From NCBI GenBank assembly GCA_016124745.1, contig WGNC01000004.1, forward strand, positions 1 through 64,000: DNA of 64,000 nt, read 5' to 3'. Source of the stretch: Thiobacillus sp. (GTDB lineage Bacteria; Pseudomonadota; Gammaproteobacteria; Burkholderiales; Thiobacillaceae). The translations under genes and the position numbers were made by a program. A model generated the notes under the pieces. It was not told the origin of the DNA. It was given only the letters and a program-made list of their open reading frames with translations, and searched no databases. Below are positions 28,026 to 36,703 of the stretch, in pieces. Within the stretch, counting starts at the first letter, position 1. Every line of letters begins with the position of its first letter.

Positions 28026-29257
28026 ACCTGATCCAGCCGTTTGCCGCCCTCCGTCCCGCACCGGGACGCGCCAGCGATGTCGTCGCCCCCCCCTACGACG
28101 TGCTCTCCACCAGCGAAGCCCGCGAACGCGCGAGCGGCCGGCCGTGGAGCTTCCTGCATATTTCCAAGCCGGAAATCGATCTCCCCGCCGACACGAACCC
28201 GTATGCGCCAGAAGTCTATGCCAAGGGTGCCGAGAACCTGCAGAACATGATCCGGTCCGGTGTGCTGGTACGCGACGCCGCACCTTGCTACTACGTTTAC
28301 CGCATCGTGATGGGCAGCCACAGCCAGACAGGCATCGTGGCGGCCGCCTCGGTCGCCGACTACGACACCAACCGCATCCGCAAACACGAGTTCACCCGCC
28401 CCGACAAGGAAGACGACCGCGTGCGCCAGATCGATGCGCTCGACGCCCAGACCGGCCCGGTGCTGCTGGCCTATCCTGCCGCGCCCGAAGTCGATGCCAT
28501 CCTGGCTGCCGCATCGGTCGGCGCGCCCGACTCCGACGCCGAACTCGACGGCGTGCGCCATACCCTGTGGGTCATCCGTGATTCGGCGACCCTGGAACGC
28601 ATCACCGCCGCGTTCAATTCCATGCCGGCGCTTTACATCGCTGACGGCCATCACCGTTCCGCATCGGCGTCGCGCATCGCCGCCGCGCGCAAAGCCGCCA
28701 ACCCGCAACACACCGGCGCCGAACCCTACAATTTCTTCCTGTCGGTGATCTTTCCCGCCCACGAGATGCGCATCCTGGATTACAACCGGGTCATCACCGA
28801 CCTCAACGGCTTGAGCCCGGATGCCTTCCTTGAACGTGTCAGTGCCGCCTTCAGCGTCGAGCCGGCCGCCGCCGCGGTCAAACCCGGGCAACCGGGCCAC
28901 TTCGGCCTCTATCTGGCCGGCCGCTGGTACCGTCTCGCCATCCGCCCCGACCTGATCCCGGCCGACCCGGTGGGGCGCCTCGACGTCAGCCTGTTGCAGA
29001 ACAACCTGATCGCACCCATTCTCGGTATCACCGACCCGCGGCGTGACAAGCGCATCGACTTCGTCGGCGGCATCCGTGGCCTGGCCGAGCTCGAAAAGCG
29101 GGTCCATGGTGGCGAAATGGCGCTGGCCTTCTCGCTCCACCCGACCCGCATGGACGACCTGATGGCCGTTGCCGACGCGAACGAGGTCATGCCGCCCAAA
29201 TCCACCTGGTTCGAGCCCAAGCTGGCGGACGGGCTGGCCTCGCACGTACTGGTATGA
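28022..29257 (+). CDS. DUF1015 family protein
   Basis: The 411-residue soluble protein matches the DUF1015 family: the N-terminal IQPFAALRPAPGRASDVVAP, then PPYDVLS, FTRPDKEDDRVRQIDALDAQ, ALYIADGHHRSASASRIAA and YNFFLSVIFPAHEMRILDYN. Members are widespread and lack an established function. It overlaps mfd by four bases (ATGA), so it is probably co-expressed with that gene. Confidence 0.88.
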   Translation: MNLIQPFAALRPAPGRASDVVAPPYDVLSTSEARERASGRPWSFLHISKPEIDLPADTNPYAPEVYAKGAENLQNMIRSGVLVRDAAPCYYVYRIVMGSHSQTGIVAAASVADYDTNRIRKHEFTRPDKEDDRVRQIDALDAQTGPVLLAYPAAPEVDAILAAASVGAPDSDAELDGVRHTLWVIRDSATLERITAAFNSMPALYIADGHHRSASASRIAAARKAANPQHTGAEPYNFFLSVIFPAHEMRILDYNRVITDLNGLSPDAFLERVSAAFSVEPAAAAVKPGQPGHFGLYLAGRWYRLAIRPDLIPADPVGRLDVSLLQNNLIAPILGITDPRRDKRIDFVGGIRGLAELEKRVHGGEMALAFSLHPTRMDDLMAVADANEVMPPKSTWFEPKLADGLASHVLV

Positions 29258-29346
29258 ATCTGCGCTAAGGTTTTCCGGAAAACTGCCGTATTGTCATTTG
29301 ATAATTCGCAATCGCTCCGGAAAACCCGCCTTCAGGAACCCGTCTC

Positions 29347-29655
29347 GTGAAAATTGACAAGCGCATCACCCCACCCGCAGCCGCAAAAGTGTCCGCCACC
29401 AAGGGCAAGGGGGTGGACAAGAAATCCGCGCCTGCCGCGGCGGGCGGAGATTCGCTGACCCTCACGGAATCGAGCACCCGCATCCGAGCGCTGGAAACCC
29501 AGCTGGCGTCGGTCGACGTCGCCGACGCCGGCAAGGTCGAAGCCGTCAAGTCCGCGCTCGCCAGTGGCACGTTCGCGGTCGATGCCGAGGTGGTGGCCGA
29601 TCGCCTGATCGACCACACCAAGGAAACGCTGCGCAAACGCCCGCGCAAAAAGTAG
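29347..29655 (+). CDS. flgM: FlgM-like protein (candidate anti-sigma-28 factor)
   Basis: The 102-residue protein begins at a GTG with AGGAA about nine bases before it. The N-terminal half is disordered and Lys/Ala-rich. The C-terminal half carries the FlgM pattern: SLTLTESSTRIRALETQLAS, then KVEAVKSALASGTFAVDAE and VVADRLIDHTK. FlgM holds the flagellar sigma factor FliA until the hook is complete. No other flagellar gene is in the window, so this is an orphan location. The symbol rests on the motif and size. Confidence 0.75.
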   Translation: MKIDKRITPPAAAKVSATKGKGVDKKSAPAAAGGDSLTLTESSTRIRALETQLASVDVADAGKVEAVKSALASGTFAVDAEVVADRLIDHTKETLRKRPRKK

Positions 29656-29691
29656 AATCAAGCCTCAATTGTTCTGTTGAGGCACAGCAAA

Positions 29692-29901
29692 ATGAACGAA
29701 ATCACCCTGCCCGTCACCGGCATGACCTGCGGTGGGTGCGTCAATAGCGTTCACAAGGTATTGACTGCGCTGCCGGGCGTGCAAAGCGCCGAGGTTACGC
29801 TCACCCCTGGCCAGGCGCGTGTCGTCTACGATGCCGCCCGGGTCGACCGCCCGGCAATGGTTCAGGCCGTCGTCGATGCGGGATTCGGCGTCAGCGACTG
29901 A
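29692..29901 (+). CDS. Heavy-metal-associated (HMA) domain copper chaperone-like protein
   Basis: The ATG at 29692 follows a GAGG at proper spacing and gives 69 residues. It is a single HMA fold with the metal-binding loop GMTCGGCVNSV and the usual LPGVQSAEVTLTPGQARV. Such proteins (CopZ/Atx1 type) carry Cu(I) to P-type ATPases. No copper ATPase is next to it; the Cus operon lies about 13 kb away. It ends 22 bases before the convergent GGDEF-EAL gene. Confidence 0.88.
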   Translation: MNEITLPVTGMTCGGCVNSVHKVLTALPGVQSAEVTLTPGQARVVYDAARVDRPAMVQAVVDAGFGVSD

Positions 29902-29923
29902 CCCGTCTTGACTTCATCCAGGC

Positions 29924-32017
29924 TCAGGATTTGCCGCACAGGGTTTCCAGCGGCTCCGGAGTGTGGACGCCGTTGCCCTGCACATAGTCCACCCCGATCT
30001 GACGCAGCAGCGCCAGCGCCTGATCCGACTCGACATATTCCGCTACGGTTTTCAGTCCCATCTGGTGACCGATCCGGTGGATGGCCTCGACCATCGAGCG
30101 ATCGACCGGATTGCTCGCGATATCACGTACAAAGGCGCCATCGATCTTGAGGTAATCCACTTTCAGGTTCTTCAGATAGATGAAGGACGACAAGCCGCTG
30201 CCGAAATCGTCCAGCGCAAACCGACAGTTGAATTCGCGCATGGCTTCGATGAATTCGTTCACCACCGCGAGGTTGCCGATGGCCGCCGTCTCGGTGATTT
30301 CGAAACACAGATGCGGCCCCATCGCAGGGTTCTCCTGCAAATGCGCCAGCAGCATTTGGCGGAAGGCCGGGTCTTTCAGCGAGGCACCCGACAGATTGAC
30401 CGCAAACAGGCAATGCTGGTCCTGTTGGCTCGACAGATAGCGCCTGCACAACTGCATGGTTTCCTCGATCACCCAGCTGTCGAGCGCAGGCATGAGGGAA
30501 TAGCGCTCCGCTGCCGGAATGAAGGCCATGGGCAGGATTTCACGGCCGTCGTCATCGCGCATCCGCAGCAACAGTTCCACATGCCGTGCTCCGCCGGCCT
30601 TGCCGTCGGTGTTACGGATTTCCTGCCATGACAGATGCAGACGATGCGCTTCCAGCGCCCGTTGAATGCGGGTCACCCATCGCATTTCATCCCGATGGCG
30701 TGCCAGATCGAGATCTCGGCTTTCATACAAATGAATCCGGTTGCGGCCACGGTCCTTGGCCACGAAGCAGGCGGCATCCGCTGCGGACAGCAGGCGCGCT
30801 GCGGAGTCGCTGTCGCGATTGATCGCCACCATACCCATGCTCATGCTGACCGAAAAAATGTGATCCCCCCATTTGAAGCGGAAGCGTTGCACTTCGGCAC
30901 GGAACGCATCGGCCACCCCCAGCGCGTCCTCGGTGCTGCAATTTTCCAGCAACAGCGCGAACTCGTCTCCCCCGAGGCGCGCCAGGACGTCCCGCTCGCG
31001 CAGATTGGACTTGAGCAGCAGCGCCAGCTGGCGCAGCAATTCATCACCCGCCACATGACCGCAGGAATCGTTGATCACCTTGAACTGGTCGAGATCCATG
31101 TAGCACAGCACATGCTTGCGATCCTGCTGCAGCGCTGTATGCAGCGCCCGCTCCAGTCGGTGTTCGAACTCGCGACGATTGATCAGACCCGTCAGCGCAT
31201 CGTGGCTTGCCTGATACACGAGCCGTGCGGTGGCCTGGTCGATGTTCTCCCGCATCCTGTCCTGCATCGACTGCAAGTGGGACGCCATGTGATTGATACC
31301 GCGCTGAAGGATGCCCAGTTCGGCCGGCCCGCTCAGCTCCACCCGCTCGTCCAGATGGCCCTCGGCAATGCGGCTCACCGTGTGGGTCAAGTCGCGAATC
31401 GGCCGCGTGATCTGGCGCCCGATTCTCCAGGCAATCAGCAGACTGACACTCAGCCCCGCCAGCAGGATGGCCAGGCTGTGCAGAATGGCATCGCGCTGGC
31501 TGCGGAAAGTTGCACTGCGAGAAACCTCGAGTCCGACCCATCCAAGCAGGTGAGCTTGCATGTCGGTCACGGCATGACTTCCGTTGGCCGGAAGCTGATC
31601 GCGCTTTGCCATCTCGGTGCGGATGACCGGCGCATAGTAGTTCAGACGATTCCTGGCTTCGATCAGGTGGATGTATTCGGTGGGCAACGTGTCCCGCACC
31701 GGGTCGACCCAGGTCCCGCGTCCAACCTGAGCCAGAATCTTCCCGCCGTCAGAGAACACTGCCACGCCCTGGATATCGGGCTCGATAGCGGCTTTTCCGA
31801 GCAGGGTCTGCAAGGCCTCGATATTGCCGGCGGCAACGCCATACTCGACTGCCGGCGCCAGTTGCCGGGCTATCGCCATGGCGCGGGTATGCAATGAAAG
31901 GTCAAGATCGTCGATTTTCGACGTGATGAGCTGAAACAGCAGCAGCATGCCGATGATGGCCACCGGCAGCGTGGCAAGACCGACCAGGCGGGTCCGTATG
32001 CCGAATGTATAGGCCAT
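29924..32017 (-). CDS. Membrane GGDEF-EAL protein with periplasmic sensor and HAMP domains
   Basis: The ATG at 32017 gives 697 residues; an upstream TTG is also in frame. One membrane helix lies at about 12-32, a periplasmic sensor region at about 35-165 and a second helix at about 178-198. A HAMP domain (IGRQITRPIRDLTHTVSRIA) follows. The GGDEF domain is intact (ARLGGDEFALLL, with inhibitory site RERD). In the EAL domain the signature reads ELLLR instead of EALLR and AEGVE reads AEYVES, while ITETAAI, DDFGSGLSSF and YLKIDGAFV remain. Both halves may act; the EAL changes make phosphodiesterase activity less certain. The signal it senses is unknown. Confidence 0.9.
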   Translation of the reverse strand: MAYTFGIRTRLVGLATLPVAIIGMLLLFQLITSKIDDLDLSLHTRAMAIARQLAPAVEYGVAAGNIEALQTLLGKAAIEPDIQGVAVFSDGGKILAQVGRGTWVDPVRDTLPTEYIHLIEARNRLNYYAPVIRTEMAKRDQLPANGSHAVTDMQAHLLGWVGLEVSRSATFRSQRDAILHSLAILLAGLSVSLLIAWRIGRQITRPIRDLTHTVSRIAEGHLDERVELSGPAELGILQRGINHMASHLQSMQDRMRENIDQATARLVYQASHDALTGLINRREFEHRLERALHTALQQDRKHVLCYMDLDQFKVINDSCGHVAGDELLRQLALLLKSNLRERDVLARLGGDEFALLLENCSTEDALGVADAFRAEVQRFRFKWGDHIFSVSMSMGMVAINRDSDSAARLLSAADAACFVAKDRGRNRIHLYESRDLDLARHRDEMRWVTRIQRALEAHRLHLSWQEIRNTDGKAGGARHVELLLRMRDDDGREILPMAFIPAAERYSLMPALDSWVIEETMQLCRRYLSSQQDQHCLFAVNLSGASLKDPAFRQMLLAHLQENPAMGPHLCFEITETAAIGNLAVVNEFIEAMREFNCRFALDDFGSGLSSFIYLKNLKVDYLKIDGAFVRDIASNPVDRSMVEAIHRIGHQMGLKTVAEYVESDQALALLRQIGVDYVQGNGVHTPEPLETLCGKS

Positions 32018-32125
32018 CCTCTCAGGCTGCTCCAAAAGTGGGGCGGCCAGCGTTCAGGCAGCACACAAAAAGCCGGGTAAGCCGCCCCGTCATCAGGCGA
32101 ACAGGATGCGCAACGCGCCGACGAC

Positions 32126-32833
32126 TCAAGCCGCCCCCTGCTCCGTACCCCACAGGCAGCCCCCCCTGCTTTCCTCGGCAATGGCCTCAAGAACGCCCGC
32201 ATGCGCGGCCATCTCTTCGCTGGAGGCCTGCAGCAGGACAGGCTTGGAACGCATGCGCATGGCGGCCGGATCCGCCTGCGAGCGCTGCGCATCTTCCAGT
32301 CCGATCGACAGGCTTTCCTGGCCCCGCGTCAGCGCCAAGTAGACGGCCGCAAGCAATTCGCAGTCGATCAGGGCACCGTGCAGGGTGCGCGACGCATTGT
32401 CGACTCCATAGCGTTTGCACAACGCGTCCAGATTGTTGCGCTGACCTGGATGCAGCGATTTGGCCATCGCCAGCGTATCGACCACCCCCTCGCACCAGGT
32501 GCTCAGCAGCGGCATTTCCAGCAAACGCAGCTCCACGTTGAGGAAGCCAACATCGAAGGGCGCATTGTGAATGATGAGTTCGGCCCCATGGATGAAGTCG
32601 ACGAACTCGCGCGCGATGTCGGCAAAGCGGGGCTTGTCCTGCAGGAATTCCGGCGTGATGCCATGCACCTGCATCGCACCCGCATCGATGTCGCGCTCCG
32701 GGTTTACATACCGGTGCAGGTGGTTGCCGGTGAGGCGCCGGTTGACCATCTCCACTGCGGCCACTTCGATGATGCGATGTCCTTGATTGGGGTCGAGGCC
32801 CGTGGTTTCGGTGTCGGGAAGGATTTGTCGCAT
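32126..32833 (-). CDS. dnaQ: DNA polymerase III epsilon subunit (3'-5' proofreading exonuclease)
   Basis: I start at the ATG at 32833, giving 235 residues beginning MRQILPDTETTGLDP; a longer frame runs into rnhA. The DEDD exonuclease motifs are complete: DTETTG (Exo I), HNAPFDVGFLNVEL (Exo II) and HGALIDCELLAAVYL (Exo III). The C-terminal tail would contact the polymerase subunit. It is 7 bases from the end of rnhA on the same strand, as in E. coli, where these genes are neighbours but divergent. Confidence 0.93.
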   Translation of the reverse strand: MRQILPDTETTGLDPNQGHRIIEVAAVEMVNRRLTGNHLHRYVNPERDIDAGAMQVHGITPEFLQDKPRFADIAREFVDFIHGAELIIHNAPFDVGFLNVELRLLEMPLLSTWCEGVVDTLAMAKSLHPGQRNNLDALCKRYGVDNASRTLHGALIDCELLAAVYLALTRGQESLSIGLEDAQRSQADPAAMRMRSKPVLLQASSEEMAAHAGVLEAIAEESRGGCLWGTEQGAA

Positions 32834-32840
32834 GGTTCTG

Positions 32841-33287
32841 TCAGGCTCGCAGTGCCTGCAGGACGCCCTGATTGGCCAGTGCGTCCGCACGTTCGTTCTC
32901 GGGATGGCCAGCATGGCCGCGCACCCATTTCCATTCGATCGTGTGCAACTGGCTCAGCGCATCCAGTTGCAGCCACAGATCCTGGTTCTTCACCGGCTTG
33001 CCGTCGGCGGTATGCCAGTTGCGCCGCTTCCAGCCGGCCATCCATTCGCTGATGCCCTTTTGCACGTATTGCGAATCGGTGTGGACTTCGACCGTCGAGG
33101 GACGTTTGAGCGATTCCAGCGCACGGATCACCGCGGTCATCTCCATGCGGTTGTTGGTGGTGTTGGCCTCGCCCCCCCTAATTTCCTTGCGATGACCGGC
33201 CGATACGAGCAGGGCGCCCCAGCCGCCGACACCGGGATTGCCCTTGCAGGCGCCGTCGCTGTAGATGTAGACGACGTCAGCGCTCAC
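32841..33287 (-). CDS. rnhA: Ribonuclease HI
   Basis: This 148-residue enzyme removes RNA from RNA:DNA hybrids. All four carboxylates are present: D in [12 protein letters not shown] in [11 protein letters not shown] in VHTDSQYV and D in [11 protein letters not shown]. The basic protrusion ([17 protein letters not shown]) is also present. It overlaps the upstream methyltransferase gene by 11 bases and lies 7 bases before dnaQ. Confidence 0.96.
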   Translation of the reverse strand: MSADVVYIYSDGACKGNPGVGGWGALLVSAGHRKEIRGGEANTTNNRMEMTAVIRALESLKRPSTVEVHTDSQYVQKGISEWMAGWKRRNWHTADGKPVKNQDLWLQLDALSQLHTIEWKWVRGHAGHPENERADALANQGVLQALRA

Positions 33288-34014
33288 GCCGGACCTTGTA
33301 TTGTTCGAGGTTGATGACCTTGGCCGCAGGCGACAACAGGCGCTGCGCCACCGGGGTTTTCCACTGCGGCAGGATGATGTTCATGCCCTGCACGCGCTTC
33401 ACCGCCTGCAGGAAATATACGCCGCCGCCCATGGCCCACCAGCGGTCGCCGGCGGGCTCCATGAAGCGCAGGCGCCGCAGCCATTTTTCGCGGTTGATCG
33501 GTGGACGGTAGCAACACATGCTGCCCGCTGCCACTTCGAGCCCCAGCAATACCATCCAGTCCTTCACTCGTGAGATGTTGAGGAAACTGCCATTCCATGG
33601 ATAGCCGCGCTCTCCACCCTGCAGTTTGCGCGCCAGCCCCCACAGGCTGCGCGGGTTGAAGCCTGCCAGCACCAGGCGGCCTTCGGGTCGCAGCACGCGC
33701 TGCGCCTCACGCAGCACCTGATGCGGATTGCCGCTGTATTCCAGCACGTGCGGCAACAGCAGCAGGTCGAGTGACTGGCTTTCGAACGGCAGAAACATTG
33801 GGTCCGCCCGCACCTGCGACGGCATCTCGACTGCGCAGGTCACTCGCAGCGGGATACGGCTGTTGCGCAGGAAATCGATCTGCGGCAATCCGACCTGCAC
33901 CGCATTGAAGCCGAACACATCCGACACCGCGTGGTCGAAATAGCGCAGTTCGCGAAACAGCAAATGCTGTCCCAGCGGCGTATCGAACCATCCTGCATCA
34001 AGCTTGGATAACAT
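33277..34014 (-). CDS. SAM-dependent methyltransferase (YafS-like)
   Basis: Two close ATGs occur. The one at 34014 has AGGAGG seven bases upstream and is preferred; it gives 245 residues. The methyltransferase core has [20 protein letters not shown] (motif region with L-L-L-P-H-V-L-E-Y) and [14 protein letters not shown]. It sits between gloB (divergent) and rnhA, the same neighbourhood as E. coli yafS. Substrate unknown. Confidence 0.88.
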   Translation of the reverse strand: MLSKLDAGWFDTPLGQHLLFRELRYFDHAVSDVFGFNAVQVGLPQIDFLRNSRIPLRVTCAVEMPSQVRADPMFLPFESQSLDLLLLPHVLEYSGNPHQVLREAQRVLRPEGRLVLAGFNPRSLWGLARKLQGGERGYPWNGSFLNISRVKDWMVLLGLEVAAGSMCCYRPPINREKWLRRLRFMEPAGDRWWAMGGGVYFLQAVKRVQGMNIILPQWKTPVAQRLLSPAAKVINLEQYKVRRER

Positions 34015-34046
34015 AGTCATCCCTCCTGTATTTACGTGCCCTCGCC

Positions 34047-34817
34047 ATGCTGACGCTGATTCCCCTGCCCGCATTCGAAGACAACTACATCTGGGTACTG
34101 CACGACGGCCAGCATGCCGTCGCCGTCGACCCCGGCGATCCAGCGCCGCTGATGGCCTTTCTCGATGCACACCAGCTGGTGCTGAGCGCCGTGCTCATCA
34201 CCCACCATCATCGTGACCATACTGGCGGCAACGGCGCCCTGCGTCAACGCTACCAGTGTGCCATTTACGCGCCTGATAATCCGCGCATACCCGCCGTGAC
34301 CCATACCCTGCGCGGCGGTGATTCCCTGACCCTGACCGAACCGGCCCTGCACTTCGAAGTGCTGGCCACCCCCGGCCACACGCTCGACCACATCAGTTAT
34401 GTCGGCCACGGCTTCCTGTTCTGTGGCGACACCGTGTTCGGCTGCGGATGCGGCAAACTGTTCGAAGGCGATCCCGCGATGATGGCTGCCAGTCTCGATG
34501 CGATCCTGGCGCTGCCCGATGCTACCCGAGTCTGCTGTGCCCATGAATACACCCTGAGCAATATTGACTTCGCCAAGACCATCGACGGCGACAATCCAGC
34601 CTTGCTGGAACGCGAGCGGGCGGACCGTGCCTCCCGTTCGCAAAACCGACCCACACTGCCGTCCACTCTGGCACTGGAGAAAGCGACCAACCCTTTCCTG
34701 CGCTTTCACGAACCCGGTATGACCGCCTTTGCCGCCGGCTATCTGGAACGTCCTCATCCCGGCCCTGCCGACGTGTTCGGCGCCATCCGCGCGGCCAAGG
34801 ATGCCTGGGACGGTTGA
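34047..34817 (+). CDS. gloB: Hydroxyacylglutathione hydrolase (glyoxalase II)
   Basis: This 256-residue metallo-beta-lactamase-fold enzyme hydrolyses S-lactoylglutathione, the second step of methylglyoxal detoxification. Metal ligands are visible in THHHRDHTGG, TPGHTLDHISY, FCGDTVFGCGCGKLFEG and CCAHEYTLSN. The C-terminal FLRFHEPGM matches the substrate-binding domain. It is divergent from the methyltransferase gene, 32 bases apart. Confidence 0.95.
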   Translation: MLTLIPLPAFEDNYIWVLHDGQHAVAVDPGDPAPLMAFLDAHQLVLSAVLITHHHRDHTGGNGALRQRYQCAIYAPDNPRIPAVTHTLRGGDSLTLTEPALHFEVLATPGHTLDHISYVGHGFLFCGDTVFGCGCGKLFEGDPAMMAASLDAILALPDATRVCCAHEYTLSNIDFAKTIDGDNPALLERERADRASRSQNRPTLPSTLALEKATNPFLRFHEPGMTAFAAGYLERPHPGPADVFGAIRAAKDAWDG

Positions 34818-34870
34818 CCGCGTCTGAGCGCCCCCTTAGGATGACGACTTGTCGAGTGCGGGAGACCGTA

Positions 34871-36439
34871 TTGTCCGCAATCAAATTGGCCGAACTCAAG
34901 ACCTTTCGGTTCACCATCGGTGTGCTGGCCGTGCTGCACTGCACACCTGCTTCCGCTGCCGAATCCCTCGCGCTGGTTCGCACGCTGGAATGGCACACTG
35001 CCACCGCCAGTGAGCCCATCGATCACAGTGAAGCTCCCGACCCTGCCAACCAGGACGATGTCTGGCAGCGTGTCCGCGCAGGCTTCAAGATCGAGGATGC
35101 TGCCTCGAACAACCCTCTCGTCGCGGTTCATGAAAACTGGTACGCGTCGCGGCCAGATTACGTGCACCGCATGGTCGAGCGCTCGCGCCGCTATATGTTT
35201 CATATTGTCGAGGAAGTCGACCGTCGTGCCATGCCGATGGAAATCGCATTGCTGCCGATGATCGAAAGCGCATTCAATCCCACCGCACTGTCGCCCTCCT
35301 CGGCCTCCGGCATCTGGCAGTTCATTCCGTCCACCGGCCGGCTCTACGGTCTCAAGCAGGATGCCTGGTACGACGGCCGCCGCGATTTCACCGCTGCCAC
35401 CAATGCGGCACTCGATTACCTGGGCAAGCTCTATCTCGATTTCGGCGACTGGGAACTGGCGCTGGCGGCATACAACTGCGGCGAAGGCTGCGTCGCACGC
35501 GCGATCCAGAAGAATGTCGATCGGGGGCTGCCCACCGACTATGCGAGCCTGTCGCTACCCAACGAGACCCGGAACTATGTGCCCAAGTTGCTCGCCATCA
35601 AGAATCTGGTGAGCGATCCCGAACGCTTCGGCATAGTGATCGACACGTTACCCAACGAGCCCTATTTCGGCCAGGTGACCGTCAATGCCAGCCTCGATGT
35701 CCGGTCCGCCGCCCGGCTGGCCGGCATGAGCAGCGACGAGTTCGTCGCGCTGAATGCGGCATTTCCGCGCAACCTCATCCGTTCCGACACGCCAATTAAC
35801 CTGCTGGTCCCGGTGGACAAGGCAGACAGGTTTCAGCGCAACCTGGAAAGCGGCACCTGGGACTCCTGGCAACCCTATGCGGCACAAAAGGGCGAGCGCC
35901 CCGAAGCAATTGCCAGGCGCTTCGACGTCAGCGTCGCTCGTCTCAAGGAGCACAACCAGTTCCAGTTGAAGCGCGGCAAACTGGCGCGCGCGCAAACGAT
36001 ACTCGTCCCGGTCAAGGGGCGCGGTGTCGTCACCAGGCCGACCGCCCCGTCCGGCCTTGAAACGACAGACATCAACCAGCATGTCGTCAAGCGCGGCGAT
36101 ACGCTGTACAGCGTCGCGCGCCGGTATGAACTGTCCGTCGCCCAACTCGCCCAGGCAAACACCGGCCTCGATGGCAAGCTCAAGTCCGGCCAGATCCTGC
36201 GCCTGCCGTTGAGCGAGCCGCCCCCCCCACAATCCAGCCAAATCCAGCACGTCGCGTTCAAGCCGCAGCGCGACCGATCCGTCCAAACGGACCGTTACAC
36301 TGTCAAGCGAGGTGACACGCTGCACGCCATTGCCCGGCGCTTCGATGTCAGCCTGGCGGATATCCGGTCATGGAATCCTGCTCTGAGCAATGGCAGCGCG
36401 ATCCAAGCAGGACAGAAGGTCCTAGTCAGCAAGCCCTAG
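34871..36439 (+). CDS. mltD: Membrane-bound lytic murein transglycosylase D with LysM repeats
   Basis: The start is a TTG at 34871 with GGGAGA five bases upstream; an ATG at 34841 is the alternative but its site is too close. The 522-residue protein has an export signal (TFRFTIGVLAVLHCTPASAA). An SLT domain (about 110-250) has the catalytic Glu in LLPMIESAFNP, with SASGIWQFIPSTGRLYGL and LALAAYNCGEG. Three LysM peptidoglycan-binding segments follow: one worn (about 355-395) and two clear ones (VVKRGDTLYSVARRYELS and TVKRGDTLHAIARRFDVS). It cleaves peptidoglycan to 1,6-anhydro products. No lipobox cysteine is obvious. Confidence 0.9.
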   Translation: MSAIKLAELKTFRFTIGVLAVLHCTPASAAESLALVRTLEWHTATASEPIDHSEAPDPANQDDVWQRVRAGFKIEDAASNNPLVAVHENWYASRPDYVHRMVERSRRYMFHIVEEVDRRAMPMEIALLPMIESAFNPTALSPSSASGIWQFIPSTGRLYGLKQDAWYDGRRDFTAATNAALDYLGKLYLDFGDWELALAAYNCGEGCVARAIQKNVDRGLPTDYASLSLPNETRNYVPKLLAIKNLVSDPERFGIVIDTLPNEPYFGQVTVNASLDVRSAARLAGMSSDEFVALNAAFPRNLIRSDTPINLLVPVDKADRFQRNLESGTWDSWQPYAAQKGERPEAIARRFDVSVARLKEHNQFQLKRGKLARAQTILVPVKGRGVVTRPTAPSGLETTDINQHVVKRGDTLYSVARRYELSVAQLAQANTGLDGKLKSGQILRLPLSEPPPPQSSQIQHVAFKPQRDRSVQTDRYTVKRGDTLHAIARRFDVSLADIRSWNPALSNGSAIQAGQKVLVSKP

Positions 36440-36703
36440 CTTTCGTTTCTCGATGGCGCGTTCACCCGCGCCGAAAGAAGAAGGAGGCGTACGGACCAGA
36501 CTGCCGTTTCGATCATGAGATAACCGGCCTCCGGGGATTCGTGTCAAACGCGTCGTCTTGACCGACCCCCTCCCAGTCTCCCGCAGCGACCCATGAACCG
36601 TGTTCTTCCATGTATCGCTCCTGCATCGTCAGGTCGTTTTGAAAATCAGATCGACCTCAAGGCTGACTGCTACTGACCCCGGGATCGCGTCGCGCGGACG
36701 CAC
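36440..36703. other. Intergenic region between convergent mltD and O-antigen ligase genes
   Basis: These 264 bases have no gene that I can support. A hairpin right after mltD (CTTTCG at 36440-36445 with CGAAAG at 36472-36477, and GGCGCG/CGCGCC inside) could slow transcription, but there is no T-run on either strand. Confidence 0.4.

Noticed and set aside
27782-29245. A 487-codon open frame on minus, opposite the DUF1015 gene
   Set aside because: It is antisense to a family-supported gene and its composition is that of a shadow frame.
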